A model generated the notes under the pieces. It saw only the letters and a program-made list of their open reading frames with translations, searched no databases and had not been told where the DNA came from. A stretch of 64,000 bases of DNA from Xiphophorus maculatus (Eukaryota > Chordata > Actinopteri > Cyprinodontiformes > Poeciliidae): positions 1,685,382 through 1,749,381 of the forward strand of contig NC_036454.1 of the NCBI RefSeq assembly GCF_002775205.1. Direction: 5' to 3'. The position numbers were made by a program, and so were the translations under genes. This document shows, piece after piece, positions 34,125 to 46,400 of the stretch (position 1 is its first letter; every line of letters starts with the position of its first letter).

Positions 34125-37100
34125 ATTCATATTCCTTTATTTAACCAGGTAAACCCTGTTCAGATCTAGATCTCATTTTCAAGAGGGACCTGAGCAAAAA
34201 ATTTGCGATACATAACAGCCTGGTTACAAGATAAAAACAATTAATACATATGCACAAGTATAAAACAATAAAACCAAAACAATGACACTGTTTCATAGAA
34301 TCTTGTTGCCTATCTTTAAGAACTGATCGAAATAAGTCCAGTCAAATCATTTCCGACATCTTAAGTTCAGACTGCAGCTGATTCCAGGCTGTGGGGTAAA
34401 AACACTGAATGCCTGTTTCCCTGTTTCAGTTCAAAACGTGGGACATGCAGAACAATAAAGTTATTGGAGCGAAGAGAACCGACAGTTCTATGTAGGAGAG
34501 TGGATAAATATGCTGGGGTTGGACCGAGTAAAGATTTATACATCAGGATCATTCAATGATTGTTTCTCCATTCACTTAAAGGAGCCAATCAGCTTTTGCC
34601 TACAAATCACAATGATGTGTCAAACGTCTACTACCGGTTATAAACCTTAAAGAGCAATGGTACACAGTATTTAATGATTGAAGACATTTGGTCGAAGCAT
34701 TCATATATAAAATGTCTCTATAATCCAAAAGTGGCAGGAATGTCGCTGCTACCAATTTTCTTCTCGCTTTGAGTGTAAAACAAGATCCATTTCGATAATA
34801 AAACCCAATTTTCATTTTCAATGTCCCTAGTAGATTTGCTATGTGATTTTTAAAAGAGAGTTCATTATCTAGAATAAAACCAAGATATTTATAATTACTG
34901 ACAAACTCGATTTGTGCTCCAGCAGCAGTGGTCAGCAATAGGGAAGTTTCTGGTAGTTTTCTAGCATGTGAGAAAATCATTGCTTTTGTCTTGTCCACAT
35001 TCAAAACCAACTTCAGTTTGTAAACGTGTTTGAACTACATTAAAAGCAGACTGCAGATACTGTATTGCCTGCGATAGTGATGCAGAATAGCAGTATATTA
35101 TTAAATCGTCAGCATAAAAATGGTAAAAAGCATTTGACAGATTGTCACACAAGTTATTTATATCAACAGAGAATAAAAGCGGACCCAGAACTGAGCCTTG
35201 AGGTACGCCATTTAAAATAGTGAGAGTAGAAGAAGTGACACCAGAGAATTGAACTCTCTGGGTTCTGTTTGACAAATAATCAGCTACATGGTAGCTTGAT
35301 GCTAGAGCCCAATCCTGTGCAGAATTTCAATTAAAAGCTTGTGATTTACTGTGTCAAATGATAAATCAATAAACAAAGCAACACAATGTTTTTTGTTATC
35401 AAGAGCCTGGATAAGATCATTACAAACCTTTAACGTGGCAGTAACAGTGCTATGTTTTTTTCTAAAACCAGACTGAACATTTTGTAAAACACAATTAGAA
35501 TCTAAAAAATTCTTCAATTGATTTGCAACTAATTTTTCAAAAATTTTTGCTACGATACATAGTTTAGAGATTGGTCTGTAATTGTTTACCTGTGATGATT
35601 GTTGGGAAGCTGGAGTTTTGGTTTCTGTGGGGCTGCTTTTCTTGTCTCTAGTTATCCACTAGATGGCGCCAGGAGGCTGTGTTGTCCAGAGGGCGGTCTC
35701 AGGTGTTCAGCCGTCACACCTGCAGCCTATCTGTCATCAGCCAGTGTTTAAGATGCCTGAGTGTTGCCGTTCATGGTGCTCTGTGCCCCTCAGTGTGTGC
35801 TCTCTCTGAGTTTTCTAAGTGTTTTACTCAAGCCTCCCTTGTGTTTTCCTTGTAGGTTCTCAGCGGCTGTTACCTTTTGTGCCTTATGAGTTTTATCGGT
35901 TCACCTCCAAGATTCTTCATAAAGAAACCCCTGGTTCATAAATCCCTACGACTGGTTCTTCTGGCTGTTCAAGTCTGCTACAACCTGTCCGCCCTCCAAT
36001 GAAGTACAACTAACAAACCATCATCGCCGCCCATTCTCTCTGGATCTCCTGGTTCAGTTCCAACTCCACCTGGACCCGGCACTCACCCTATAAACCAGGT
36101 TCCAGCACCAGCAGAATACCTCCCCCTGGTGGATCACTTCCATTTCACTAGTAAGGTCTCCTAATTATTCTCTCTTTCACCTTCAGTACTACTTACTCGC
36201 CTCTCATCTCCTCCGTCCTCAGAATCCAGATCTCCAGCCGTCCCATGCCCCGGGCAAAGAAGATACATTTAAACTCTTTTTACAATAAACTTTATTTAAC
36301 TGACATTCTCTGTATCCTGAAGTGTATTCTGCATGTGGGTCAAAAGATTAGCCTCAAATTATGACAATGATTCCCCACATTTGAATAGAGGCAAAACAAA
36401 TGCTGATTTCCATACACTAGGGATTTTATTAGAGATTAGACTTAGATTAAAAATATGAGATAATGGCTCTGCTATAAACTCTGCAGCCAACTTTAGAAAA
36501 AAAGGATCCAGATGATCTGGCCCCGCTGATTTTCTGGTGTCTATGTTTTTCAGTTCTCTGAAAACCTCAGCTGTACAAATAGGGAAAAAGTTAAAAATGG
36601 TGGAGTTACACTCATTATTCAAAAACAGTTCATCAGTATTTACATTTTGGGTAAATGAATTTAAATCATCAAATAGAGATCCTACAGAAATAAAATGCTC
36701 ATTAAAATAATTTAAAATTTCTAATTTATCAGACACCATTTTACTTTTTTTCCAAACAAAATTTGGAAAGTCCCTCAGTGGCTCAGTAGCTGATTTAACT
36801 GATTTCCAAAATTTCTTTGGATCATTTAAATTTTTTGTCATTTCGGCAAGGAAATGGTCTGACTTTGCTTTCTTGATTAATGAGGTACATTTATTCCTCA
36901 GTTTCCTAAACCAAAGCCAGCTTTCCTCAGCAGTGTTTTTTCTTGCCCAGGCTGCATCTCTTTGTTTAAGCAGAGTCCCAATAGCTGGTAAAAACCAAGG
37001 ATTATTTCTCCCCTTCACCCTAATTTTACGTTTAGGAGCATGTTAATTTATTAGTCTTGAAAACTCTTCATAAAAATACTGCCAGGCAAGGTTTACATTA

Positions 37101-38340
37101 TCAAAAAGAGAAACCCTATTCCAGTTGAAAAGTAGCAAATCATGAACAAAAGCTTGTTCATTTAAGTGTTTTAGATCTCTTTTGAACAAGATACGTGGCT
37201 TGGGTTTTAGTAACTTAAGATTTCTAACTACTGCACAATGATCACTAAGGTCATTTGCAAAAACTCCTATCCCGTATATTTATGCGGAGCGTTTGTCATA
37301 ATGAAGTCTAGGAGAGATGATTTTAGAGGACATTTGTTATTAGGTCAGGTGGGGTAGTTAATTAACTGGGTGATATTTAAAGAATCACAGATAGTTTTTA
37401 AGCTATCTGAAGATGCTGTCAACCAATCTAGATTTAGATCTTCTAATAAAACAAATTCATTGTTATTTAGGTCAGCTAAATATTTGTACAAATTAGGAAG
37501 TGCATCACAGCCTGCAGAAGGTGGTCGATAACACCCTATAACTGTGATATTCTGAGCCTTAGTGAATTCAGTTTTCAAGGCTAGAAACTCAAATTGTTTT
37601 GGAAAGGATACAGAAGATAGCAGTGTGACATGAAAATTGTTTTTTACATAGATGGCAACACCGCCACCTTTCTTGAGGCGATCACAACGAAAAACATTGT
37701 AACCTTCTAAGGAAATATCTTTATTTGTCATGGATTTATTTAACCATGTTTCCGTCAAAACTAAAATATCCGTATTGGTTGTTTCAATCCAGATTTTAAC
37801 CAGGTCTATCTTAGGCAATAGACTGCGAGAGTTAATATATAATATACCAAGCCCTGATCTGGTTTTGAATTCTGCTGGTGTATCAAAGGTATTGAAAATT
37901 GGACCTGGATTTGGTTGCACATTACCCGATAGTAAGAGTAAAAGGAGAATAAGTCTTTTCCATTGACCATTTACATTTGATACCAAGTCATTACTCCTGT
38001 TCTGAGCAAGATGTATAAGAGAAAATTCATTTAACATAAAACAGTTTCTTAAGACAGACAAGCACATTGGATGAACTAGGTTATCTGTTGGCATTTGATT
38101 AAAGTAGTACCAGTGAGTAATAAAATCTGAAGGAGTCCAAATTGTCTGATCGACGGTCAAGGACCAGGAATAATTCTGGAAGGATTGGGCTGAGTTATTA
38201 TACAAGTCCACAGAAGACTTTGGCGCATTTTCAAAGGTGTAAACACCTGAGAACAATATCAGAAAGAGTCTCATTATTATACTTATCTGACCAAATGTCA
38301 TATCCTGCCTTCACTTCTTCTTAGAGTTCAGGAAATTTTA
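34125..38340 (-). mobile_element. Antisense CR1/L2-like LINE with a 2A-like motif
   Basis: Read on the minus strand. The frame 38301-37345 has a hydrophobic N-terminus, then SGNVQPNPGP (NPGP at 37911-37900), then an endonuclease (LYINSRSLLPKIDL, LTETWLNKS, GGGVAIYV, ECYRPPS-like GCYRPPSAGCD, EDLNLDWL). The frame 37018-36359 follows (RKSAGPDHLDPFFLK, PLFKCGE). After an inserted LTR, the reverse transcriptase resumes (VQSGFRKKHST, LFIDLSFDTVNH, GVPQGSVLGPLLF, FYADDLIIY at 35517-34961). The 3' end near 34130 has tttatttaaccaggtaaac. Several frame breaks make it inactive. Confidence 0.85.
35600..36366 (+). mobile_element. Solo LTR 2, TSD ATGAT, inside the CR1/L2-like LINE
   Basis: Starts TGTTGGGAAG and ends AATTATGACA. 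It is flanked by atgat at 35595-35599 and 36367-36371. 767 bases, with acaataaactttattt near the end as a probable polyadenylation signal. Removing it joins the LINE frame between the PLFKCGE and NNYRPIS motifs, which confirms the boundaries. It is a different family from LTR 1. Confidence 0.92.
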
Positions 38341-38344
38341 CAAT

Positions 38345-38577
38345 GTGACAAACAGATGGTGTTACCAAGCGGTATCTGTACTTTGCCATAATTGGACCTG
38401 CTGCTACTTCTTTGGTGTGGTTGAGTGCCTTTAGTTAATTTAGTTGTATATATTGTTATTATTATTATTGTGTGTTTGCTTATTTATACTGTATATATTT
38501 GACCTTTTGCACGGGAGCTGCAATGGAAATTTCGTTGAATTCTGTTCAATGACAATAAATGCTATCTATCTATCTAT
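38345..38577 (+). mobile_element. 3' UTR end of a Rex1-like LINE
   Basis: Ends gaatttcgttgaattctgttcaatgacaataaa... with a (tatc)n tail, the same style of tail as LINE A (about 25978-25997). No coding sequence of this copy remains. It is therefore a 5'-truncated insertion. Confidence 0.65.
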
Positions 38578-38589
38578 GACAGCTAGCAT

Positions 38590-38970
38590 GTAGGGCCACT
38601 GGCTAGCAGGCAGAGGTGCTAGCTGACACGGCGGCTAGCAGGCAGAGGTGCTAGCTGACACGGCGGCTAGCAGGCAGAGGTGCTAGCTGACGATGGCGGC
38701 TAGCAGGCAGAGGTGCTAGCTGACACGGCGGCTAGCAGGCAGAGGTGCTAGCTGACGATGGCGGCTAGCAGGCAGAGGTGCTAGCTGACACGGCGGCTAG
38801 CAGGCAGAGGTGCTAGCTGACGATGGCGGCTAGCAGGCAGAGGTGCTAGCTGACACGGCGGCTAGCAGGCAGAGGTGCTAGCTGACACGGCGGCTAGCAG
38901 GCAGAGGTGCTAGCTGACACGGCGGCTAGCAGGCAGAGGTGCTAGCTGACACGGCGGCTAGCAGGCAGAT
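38590..38970. repeat. 32-bp minisatellite, about 12 copies
   Basis: Unit of the type gctagcaggcagaggtgcta followed by gctgacacggcg, with a second unit variant carrying gacgatggcg. The variants alternate in part of the array. It follows the LINE tail directly. Contains GCTAGC and GCTAGCTGAC words. Confidence 0.92.
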
Positions 38971-39071
38971 CCGATGGCGGCTGCTGGTTTAGCAGTTCAG
39001 TATCCAGTCTCAGGTTCCAGTTCAGGTGAAGAGGAAAAACCAAGCGGTGTCCTAAGATGCACCGCTTTCCA

Positions 39072-39246
39072 CCACTCTGGTAAAAAAAAAAAATCTCGAA
39101 ATTTTGAGGTAGCATCTTGAAATAATGAGATACAATCAAGATCCAGGATATGGAGGATAAATTCTCTTCTTTATCCTCTTTATCCTGGATCTTGACTGTA
39201 TCTCGAAATAATGAGACAATTTTTTATTTATTTTTTACCAGAGTGG
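39072..39246. mobile_element. 175-bp foldback element (MITE-like)
   Basis: Begins ccactctggtaaaaaa and ends ttttttaccagagtgg, exact inverted termini. The arms stay complementary for about 65-78 bases, including the gatccaggata/tatcctggatc pair, around a loop of about 30 bases. No coding capacity. Confidence 0.85.
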
Positions 39247-40900
39247 CAGAAACAGGTAAGTTTGATCTGACAACAAGACAGACTGGGAGGTAAGTCCTAA
39301 TTTATAGAATATGTTTGTGTAAATTTCTACTAAACATAAAATGGCTGTTTTTAATATTTTAGTGGAGTTCTTAAAAAAAACCCATCACGTTTATTTTAGT
39401 TTCATTTTTTATTTTTGTTGGTTATCAATATCTTATTTAATATTACACAGGATGTAATATATCATTTTAAATGTCATATTTTCATTAGCTGTAAGTAGAA
39501 AAAAATAATTTACAGAAATAAAAGCTTTCAAACATTTATCTCTCTGTTATTAATCTATTGAATTTGTAACCCATGTTAAAATCTGACATAAATAGGAATA
39601 AATAGTTGGTTAAAAGTCTGTAGACAGAAAATAACGTCGCTGTTCCTTTAAGGAACCAGCGTTACAGAGCTGAGGGAGAGAGCGGTGATTAATTAACAGG
39701 AAAAGTTAATATTATAGTAAAAAAAAACATAATTTACCTGGTCGGGAACTGACGGGGGTTTTATGAGAACTAAGTTACGTTTTGGTGAGTTTTGTGTTTA
39801 TTTTTCTGCATTTTCATCATGTTGTACTTTTTCTTTTAGAGCTAACGCTAAAAACGTAGCAGGTTACAAGAAATGCTCCATCATAAACTGTTATCCGGTT
39901 AATATATTGGGTTTATGAAGAAGAATTTATTTGTATAATTTGAGGATTTAAAAAGAGTTTTATTGTGTTTGTGGCCTGTTACACAGGTCAGGTTTTCTGT
40001 CCGGTTGGAAGCTGGTCGGATTGAGGATTGGTCTGCCATGTGCGGCCTGCACATTCACAGAGGGATTCAAGATGGCGAGCCAACCTAGACCTTCAATTCA
40101 TCTTCTCCATGGCATCAGGGAGGGACTCTCCCGCGTGTGGTAATCCGCTGCCGGAGCAGTAGGAATATCAGGAACTAGTTCGAACTGAACTGAACAGAAC
40201 TGAGAACCGATTGAATCATCATCTTTTTGGACTGAATCAAACTGAGACTTTTCATTGAACTGAGTACCTGGATTTACATTTGGACCTGAACTTGAACTTA
40301 AAGTGCCATACTTTGATTTTCATATGTTTATGTCTCTGAATGTGATTTGTGTAATTGTGGTCCACTGTGATTTAATTGTGTTTGAAGGTATTTCCCTACC
40401 TGTAAAAGAAAAAAAAATGAGTTAACTCAGGAGAAAAATAGAAATCTTAAAATAGGTGCAACCTAGGAAAAAGAGACCGGTCTAATTAACTCAAATTAGT
40501 CTGATTAAAATAACCTAGGTGAACTAAAGAGCAAAAAGAAAGAGTGATATACTTTTTTCCCCCCTTTTCCTCCCCATTTATATTTACATCATTATTAAGA
40601 ATCTGCAGGCTATTTTTGGTTTCATGTGCTGTATTTTATATGTGTTTTGCATTCAGTAAATTGCCGGCCTTTTTCCCTTAAAGCAGCGGTCTCTGGTGTT
40701 ATTATTCTTGCTCCCCACTCCTTAGAGCCTAGAACTGGTCCAGTGGCGCAGTTAGTGGTGTGATACCGGTGCTACAAACTAGTGAGAACACTCCTGAAAT
40801 AAATTAGCTTTTTACTAACGGTTTAATAATTTATTGAACGAGTCTGTACATATTCCTCCTTCCATGAATCTCCGAAGTAGCGAGAATCAGGTCACTATCT
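39247..40900. other. Intergenic region between C5 and cntrl
   Basis: Mostly AT-rich. A segment near 40060-40790 has retroelement-like words (aagatggcgagcc, and ggcgcagttagtggtgtgat followed by gctaca), so it may be part of an LTR element. I found no matching duplications and cannot delimit it. Confidence 0.3.
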
Positions 40901-40944
40901 CTTTAAGACATACTGACGCACGCACCCTGGCTTTTCTGAGCTCC

Positions 40945-41131
40945 TATTGGATAGCAGCTCTTGGTCACCCCACAGACTCTTCTCTGATTGGCTGAGAAAG
41001 AGAGCGATTTCCTGTTTTATTTAACAGAGTGAAGGGAGGAGCAGAAGTTTCTAACGGAGAGAAGAGGACGAGAAGATGGAGGAATGAGAGGAGGAGGAGA
41101 TGAAGAAGAGGAGGACAGAGAGCTGAACGCT
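40945..41131 (+). promoter_or_regulatory. Candidate promoter and non-coding first exon of cntrl
   Basis: Two inverted CCAAT boxes (attgg at 40946-40950 and gattggct near 40986) precede a TATA-like ttttatttaa (about 41015). A purine-rich leader and a strong splice donor, gct then gtgagtac (donor at 41132), follow. This arrangement fits a short untranslated first exon for the gene whose coding exons begin near 43450. No cDNA is available to me, so the link is inference. Confidence 0.45.
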
Positions 41132-43449
41132 GTGAGTACAACAAGCTGAGAGTCCGAGGACGAGGAGCTGGAGCTTTCTCAGGAAAACCTCAGAAACTCG
41201 GTTCTGATCCAGAAGTTCAAAACCGAACCTGGCCTCATCAGAAGAAGAGGAGGAGCTTCCAACCAGAAGTCCAGTCTGTTAGGAAAACCTGGTCCAGGTT
41301 TTGTCTCTGTGATATATGCTTTTCACATTAAGACTGAATTATGAAGAATTTAATTTTAAACTCATAAATCAAAAATGAAACAACATGGAGAACAGAACCA
41401 TCTTCAGATCTTACTGACTTTATAAAAATCATGTAGAACTGGGTCCAAACAGCATGCGGGCCAAAAAGCATTTATGGTACTTCCTCAACAATACACTAAA
41501 AAATATTTAATTAAGCAAGTAAATTAGTTGGACTTGTTGCTGGAAGGTGTGTAAATTATTACAGATCCTAAACTTAAAAATGTTCAGAATATTTTAAAGA
41601 TATTAGATATGTAGATAATTTCGGTCTGGTTCTGGTTCTGTTGGGTCGATGCGGTTCTATCTGGAGATCTCTTGGCAGAGGGGTTCCTCAGGGCAGCTGA
41701 GTTTGGATCAGAACCGAGCCGTTTCATGTGATTCCAGCAGGATGTCTGGCTGTTCTAGGGTCAGGCTGCTCGGGCTGCAGCAGGGAGGGGGGAGAGAAGC
41801 CCAGGGGTCAAAAGGTCGCTGGAGAATGCGGGCTTCGATCCCGCTACCTCTGGCTACAGCATTCTGCTTGATGACTGAATATTTAGCTTGGAGCTAAATA
41901 TTTTTGCTTGCTTGCTAAATTTAGAGCTAAATATGCTGGCTTAATATATTATTTAGCTTCAAATTAAATATTTGAAGCTAAATTTATTTATTTATTTTTG
42001 TATAAATAAATCTAAATAAATGTATATAAATAAATCTAAATATCAATTTAAATATTTGAAGCTAAATATTTGGCTAAATATTTAGTTTGATGCAAAATAA
42101 AATATTAAGTTTGCTAGTTACTGTATGTATTTAGCTTAGTGCTAAATATTTAGCACTAAGCTAGCACTATTTTTATTTTTATTTAGCACTATCCTGTTTC
42201 TACCTAAACAGCCCAAATTACTGCTGTTGCTTTTTAGTAAAGTAATTTTATTTATATAGCACATTTTCATCAACAAGGCAGGTCAACGTTCTTTACATGA
42301 ATTAAAAGGAAATACAAACAAAACAACAAAACCAAAAGAAAGACAAAGGTAGAAGTACAATACTAAATATTAGTTTCCCATGTTTAATAAGAATAAGACT
42401 AAGTATAGTCCATAATTTATAAACTAATAGGGGTTTCTATTCCTGGATGAGAGAGGTGTAAAGCTAAATGTTGGCTAAGGATAAAATTAAATGTTGGTTC
42501 AGTTCCAGTTGTTGTGGGTTGAGTTCTAGATTTGTATAAAGGTAAATGTTGGTTCTCCATGTTTGACTCTTGTTCTGGGTTGCTAAGTAAGCTAACAGGT
42601 GTTTCTCCAGGTCTTGAGCAAGTATCAAAAGTATAAAGCTAAATGTTGTTCTAAAGTAATGAGTACTCCACAATTCATAAAAGTAAAGAATAAGTAAAAT
42701 GAAATGGCAACATCAGGAAGGATATGGCACATATAGCGAGATAAGGCACAGACATGGAGGCAGCGACAGGTAGGAAACAATAACTGAGAGTGTCTGCTGT
42801 GTATGTATATGTCCATGAGCCTGTACGAGCTAGCTCTCCCAGCAGTCTCTGTTATGATGGTCTTATCTAAGAGCAAGTCCTTGGGAGCGCTCAAGTCGCA
42901 CATATGTCTTCAGAAAGGAGTGGGATGGGCAGGAGCATCATGTTTACGTTTCTTCCAGGAGATTTGAGATAGCCATCCAGCCAAGGCTAACACAGGGGAG
43001 CCAGTTCAGATACAGACAATATGCTTTAGGTCAGGTAGATTTTAAATTTCAATCTACCCTAAAGTCTCACCGATGCATTTCTGTTTATTCTAATCCAAAT
43101 TAGTGTGGTCGTTCCTGCCAGACTGAAACTAGCAACTTCTTCAACATCGATTTCATCCCGCTAGTGAGTTTTAGGGTCATCAGCTATGCTGCGATTCGCA
43201 AGTTGCGAATCCAATTTGCGCCTCTGTCCCACAGCATGGTGGGCAGGGAGGTAGCGGAGGGAAAAGCGTCCGTCTTCAGCTTAAGACATAACTTGCATCT
43301 TATCTCAGACATTAACTGGGTTTTCTGGTGCTGCTCAGATTAAATGCTGTGACTTTAAATCCAGATTATTCCAGTGAGTCGTTGCTTGTGTCTGAGGTCC
43401 AATCAGAACCCGCTGCAGAACCACATGAGGGTCCGGCTACCCATGACCA
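41132..43449. other. Region between the candidate promoter and the first cntrl coding exon
   Basis: Contains a tRNA relic, a degenerate tract of agctaaatattt words (41880-42180) and a common fish repeat word (tttatttatatagcacattttcatc near 42250). No leucine-rich-repeat exon, as expected for full-length centriolin, could be found on either strand. Confidence 0.5.
41820..41851 (-). pseudogene. tRNA-Ala 3'-half relic
   Basis: Read on the minus strand it ends gcgggatcgaagcccgcatt plus ctcca. This is the T arm and 3' acceptor strand of tRNA-Ala, followed by the same agcgaccttttgacccctgg-type 3' flank as the copies at 45958 and 47731. The 5' half is absent or replaced. Confidence 0.7.
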
Positions 43450-46400
43450 ATGAGCAGGAAGAACGGCCAGCTGGAGGGTCGCCTTGACGACCTCCTGTCA
43501 CGCATCGCCATGGAAACACAGGAGATCAAAGAGCTGGAGCAACAGCTGACCAGCAGTGAGGACAACCAATCACAGAGCAGCTCCAGACCTCCAGCCTTCT
43601 GATTGGCTGTTTAAACAACATTATGTTGTCCTGCTGCAGATCAGATTCTGGCCAACGAAGCGCTGCAGAGGGATCTGCAGGAGGCAACTAATGGACTACA
43701 GGAGTACCTGAGAGGGCTGAGGCAGCAGGTACACCTGGAGAAGTGTAGAAGGAGGGGTTACCGGGGCGGTGGGAAGGTGGGGGTGAGGCATCCCGGTCCA
43801 CCTGGGGGGCGGCCCTGTTCATCCATTGTCTATGTTTGTGTTTCAGTCCCGGCGCTCTCAGCAGCAGGTCCATGTTCTTCAGGCGGAAAACCGGAGCCTG
43901 CGGCGCCTCTTGCAGGACTCCCACAGACACTGCAGGATGGTGCAGGACCCTCAGGTCAGAAGGTCGAGTAGAGGTCACTGTCTCATGACGTCATGGTGAT
44001 AATCCCATCTGTGTCCAGCAGGAGGAGCTGTCTGCGCTGTGGACGGAGGTTCAGGCTCTGAGGGTCCGACAGGCGGAGCTGGAGGCGGAGCTTTGGCAGC
44101 TGAGGGCGGAGCCAGACCACCAGGTGACACTGGGAGGTTCCAGGTTTGAGAAGCACCTGGATTCAGGAAGGAGTGGAGTCATACCATATATGGAAATATG
44201 ACATTTGAACTCCTGAACTGAAGGGGTACCATTTACTACATTAACCACAGTTAATTTCTTAATTATATTTTATGTTACAATGTTGAATAAATCAAACATT
44301 ATGATTCATACAAAATACATCCATCCATCCATCCATCCATCTTCTTCCGCTTATCCGAGGTCGGGTCGCGGGGGTAGCAGCTTCAGAAGGGAGGCCCAGA
44401 CTTCCCTCTCCCCAGCCACTTCTTCTAGCTCTTCCGGGGGAATCCCGAGGCTAATATTAGCAGCGGCTAATCTACCACCGCTGTGTTAGCTTGGCTAATA
44501 TTAGCAGCGGCTAATCTACCACCGCTGTGTTAGCTTGGCTAATATTAGCAGCGGCTAATCTACCACCGCTGTGTTAGCTTGGCTAATAGCAACAGTGGCT
44601 AATCTACCACCGCTGTGTTAGTGTGGCTAATAGCAGCAGCGGCTAATCTACCACCGCTGTGTTAGTGTGGCTAATAGCAGCAGCGGCTAATCTACCACCG
44701 CTGTGTTAGTGTGGCTAATAGCAGCAGCGGCTAATCAAAAACAGCGATCACTTATTAATAAAAGCAAAATACACATCAAGCCTAAAAGCATTCAATTGTA
44801 ACAAACTGAATGTTCTGCTCTATGTGGGGAAAATGTTTCAGTGTTTCTGGTGCTGAGTCCTAATACATAAAGTTGTGTTGTTGTCAGTTGCTATGGCAAC
44901 AAAAAAAGAATGAGTAGTTTTGAGTTCTTTTTCCCATTAAATGAATAGTTTGATAGCATGTTTTGTAAATGACCTCATTTTGTTGGACATCCTCCATATA
45001 AAACCCAAACAGATTATTGATCAGCTGTTTCTCTTCAGAACTAAACTAGTTCATCTGATTCCTCTTCAGTTTCCGTCTCATTCAGCCGCTCGCCTCAAAC
45101 TCTTGTTGTCACCATGTTGTTTGTTTTCTCCGCGCAGCTGATTGGCAGAAAACTTTCAGGTTGGGAGGGGGAGGGACTAGTGATGCATTCATAGGGTGTC
45201 GGATAAACCAGACTCGCAGTAAATTTGACGGCAAAAGTTTATTATTTGAACAACAATTTATACTCGAGGGTTGCGATATAACCATTTTAATGATCATAAA
45301 TTGAAAATATTGCCCTATCTGGAACCAGAACCAGAGTTAACCCAGTTAGGTTCTGTCTGTCTGCAGGTCCAACTGGACCAGTTTTACCCGACCCGGATCC
45401 AGCTGGAGCGGCTTACCCACAGTCTACCAGAACCAGAGAACCAGACGGAACCACAGGATGGAGCCAGGTACCAGAACTGCTGCTGGTTCCAAAATATTTA
45501 CTGTGAAGCAGTCCAGAGTCTTTTGGACCTGAACCGGATCTGCGGTTCTCAGCAGAAGAATCTGTCTACTGTGAAGTTCTGGTTCGGACTGGGTCCAGTC
45601 TGCAGAACAGCATCAGGTTCTGCTCTCGGGCTGCAGAACCTGGAGATGTTTCAGGTTCTGGTTGGTTCTAGTTGGCCAGTCAACAGAACCTGATCTCATG
45701 TCTGCTCCTCCCAGTTCTAGAGACTCTCTGAGCGCCGAGCGGCTCCACGGGTCGGCCCACCAGAACCGGACCGGCAGGCAGGAGGTCCGACCGGGCCAGA
45801 ACCAGACAGTAGAGCAGAACCTGGTCAGTACCAGCCGGGTCTGTCCACTTGTAATGATGGCCAGAGACCCGACCGGACCCGACCCGACCCGACCCAACCG
45901 GACAGACTACTCAGAACTCAATGCTGGATCTGGATTTATTTCTTCAGATCCTCAGCAGGGGAATTAGTTCAAATAGGAGAGCGGGATTGATGCCCGCATT
46001 CTCCAGTGACCTTTTGACCCCTGGCCCACCCGCCCTCACACAGGTCAGGTTACAGACTCAGAGATCAGGAGGAAAAAGCTCCATGTTTCCATTTCTCTAC
46101 ATTTCAGCTCAGTTTATTTATTTTGAGCCAAATTATGACAAATATGATTTCAAATCAGTTTTCTAGAATCTAGAATTTAAATCAAGACGATTTTAAAAGG
46201 ATTTATCGGCGACAGTCTGCATGTCCGTTTTCACATGCAGACTGAAGAGCAGGCCCATGTAATCCGAGGTCCTAACCGGACCAGAACCAGAATCTGATCT
46301 GAGCTTTTGGTTTTCTGCTTTATTCTTTCAGTTTTCTGGGTTTGCTGTTTCATTTCATGCCGATCCAGAACCGACCCAGACAAAGGTTCTGAAACAAGAA

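Noticed and set aside
38590..38970. CRISPR-like array
   Set aside because: A 32-bp unit with no unique spacers, so a plain minisatellite.
40060..40800. Full LTR element with boundaries
   Set aside because: It has promoter-like and LTR-end-like words, but I found no matching 4-6-bp flanking duplications.
43424..43483. First ATG of the cntrl exon as start
   Set aside because: This ATG is in another frame and closes after about 20 codons. It could act only as an upstream ORF.
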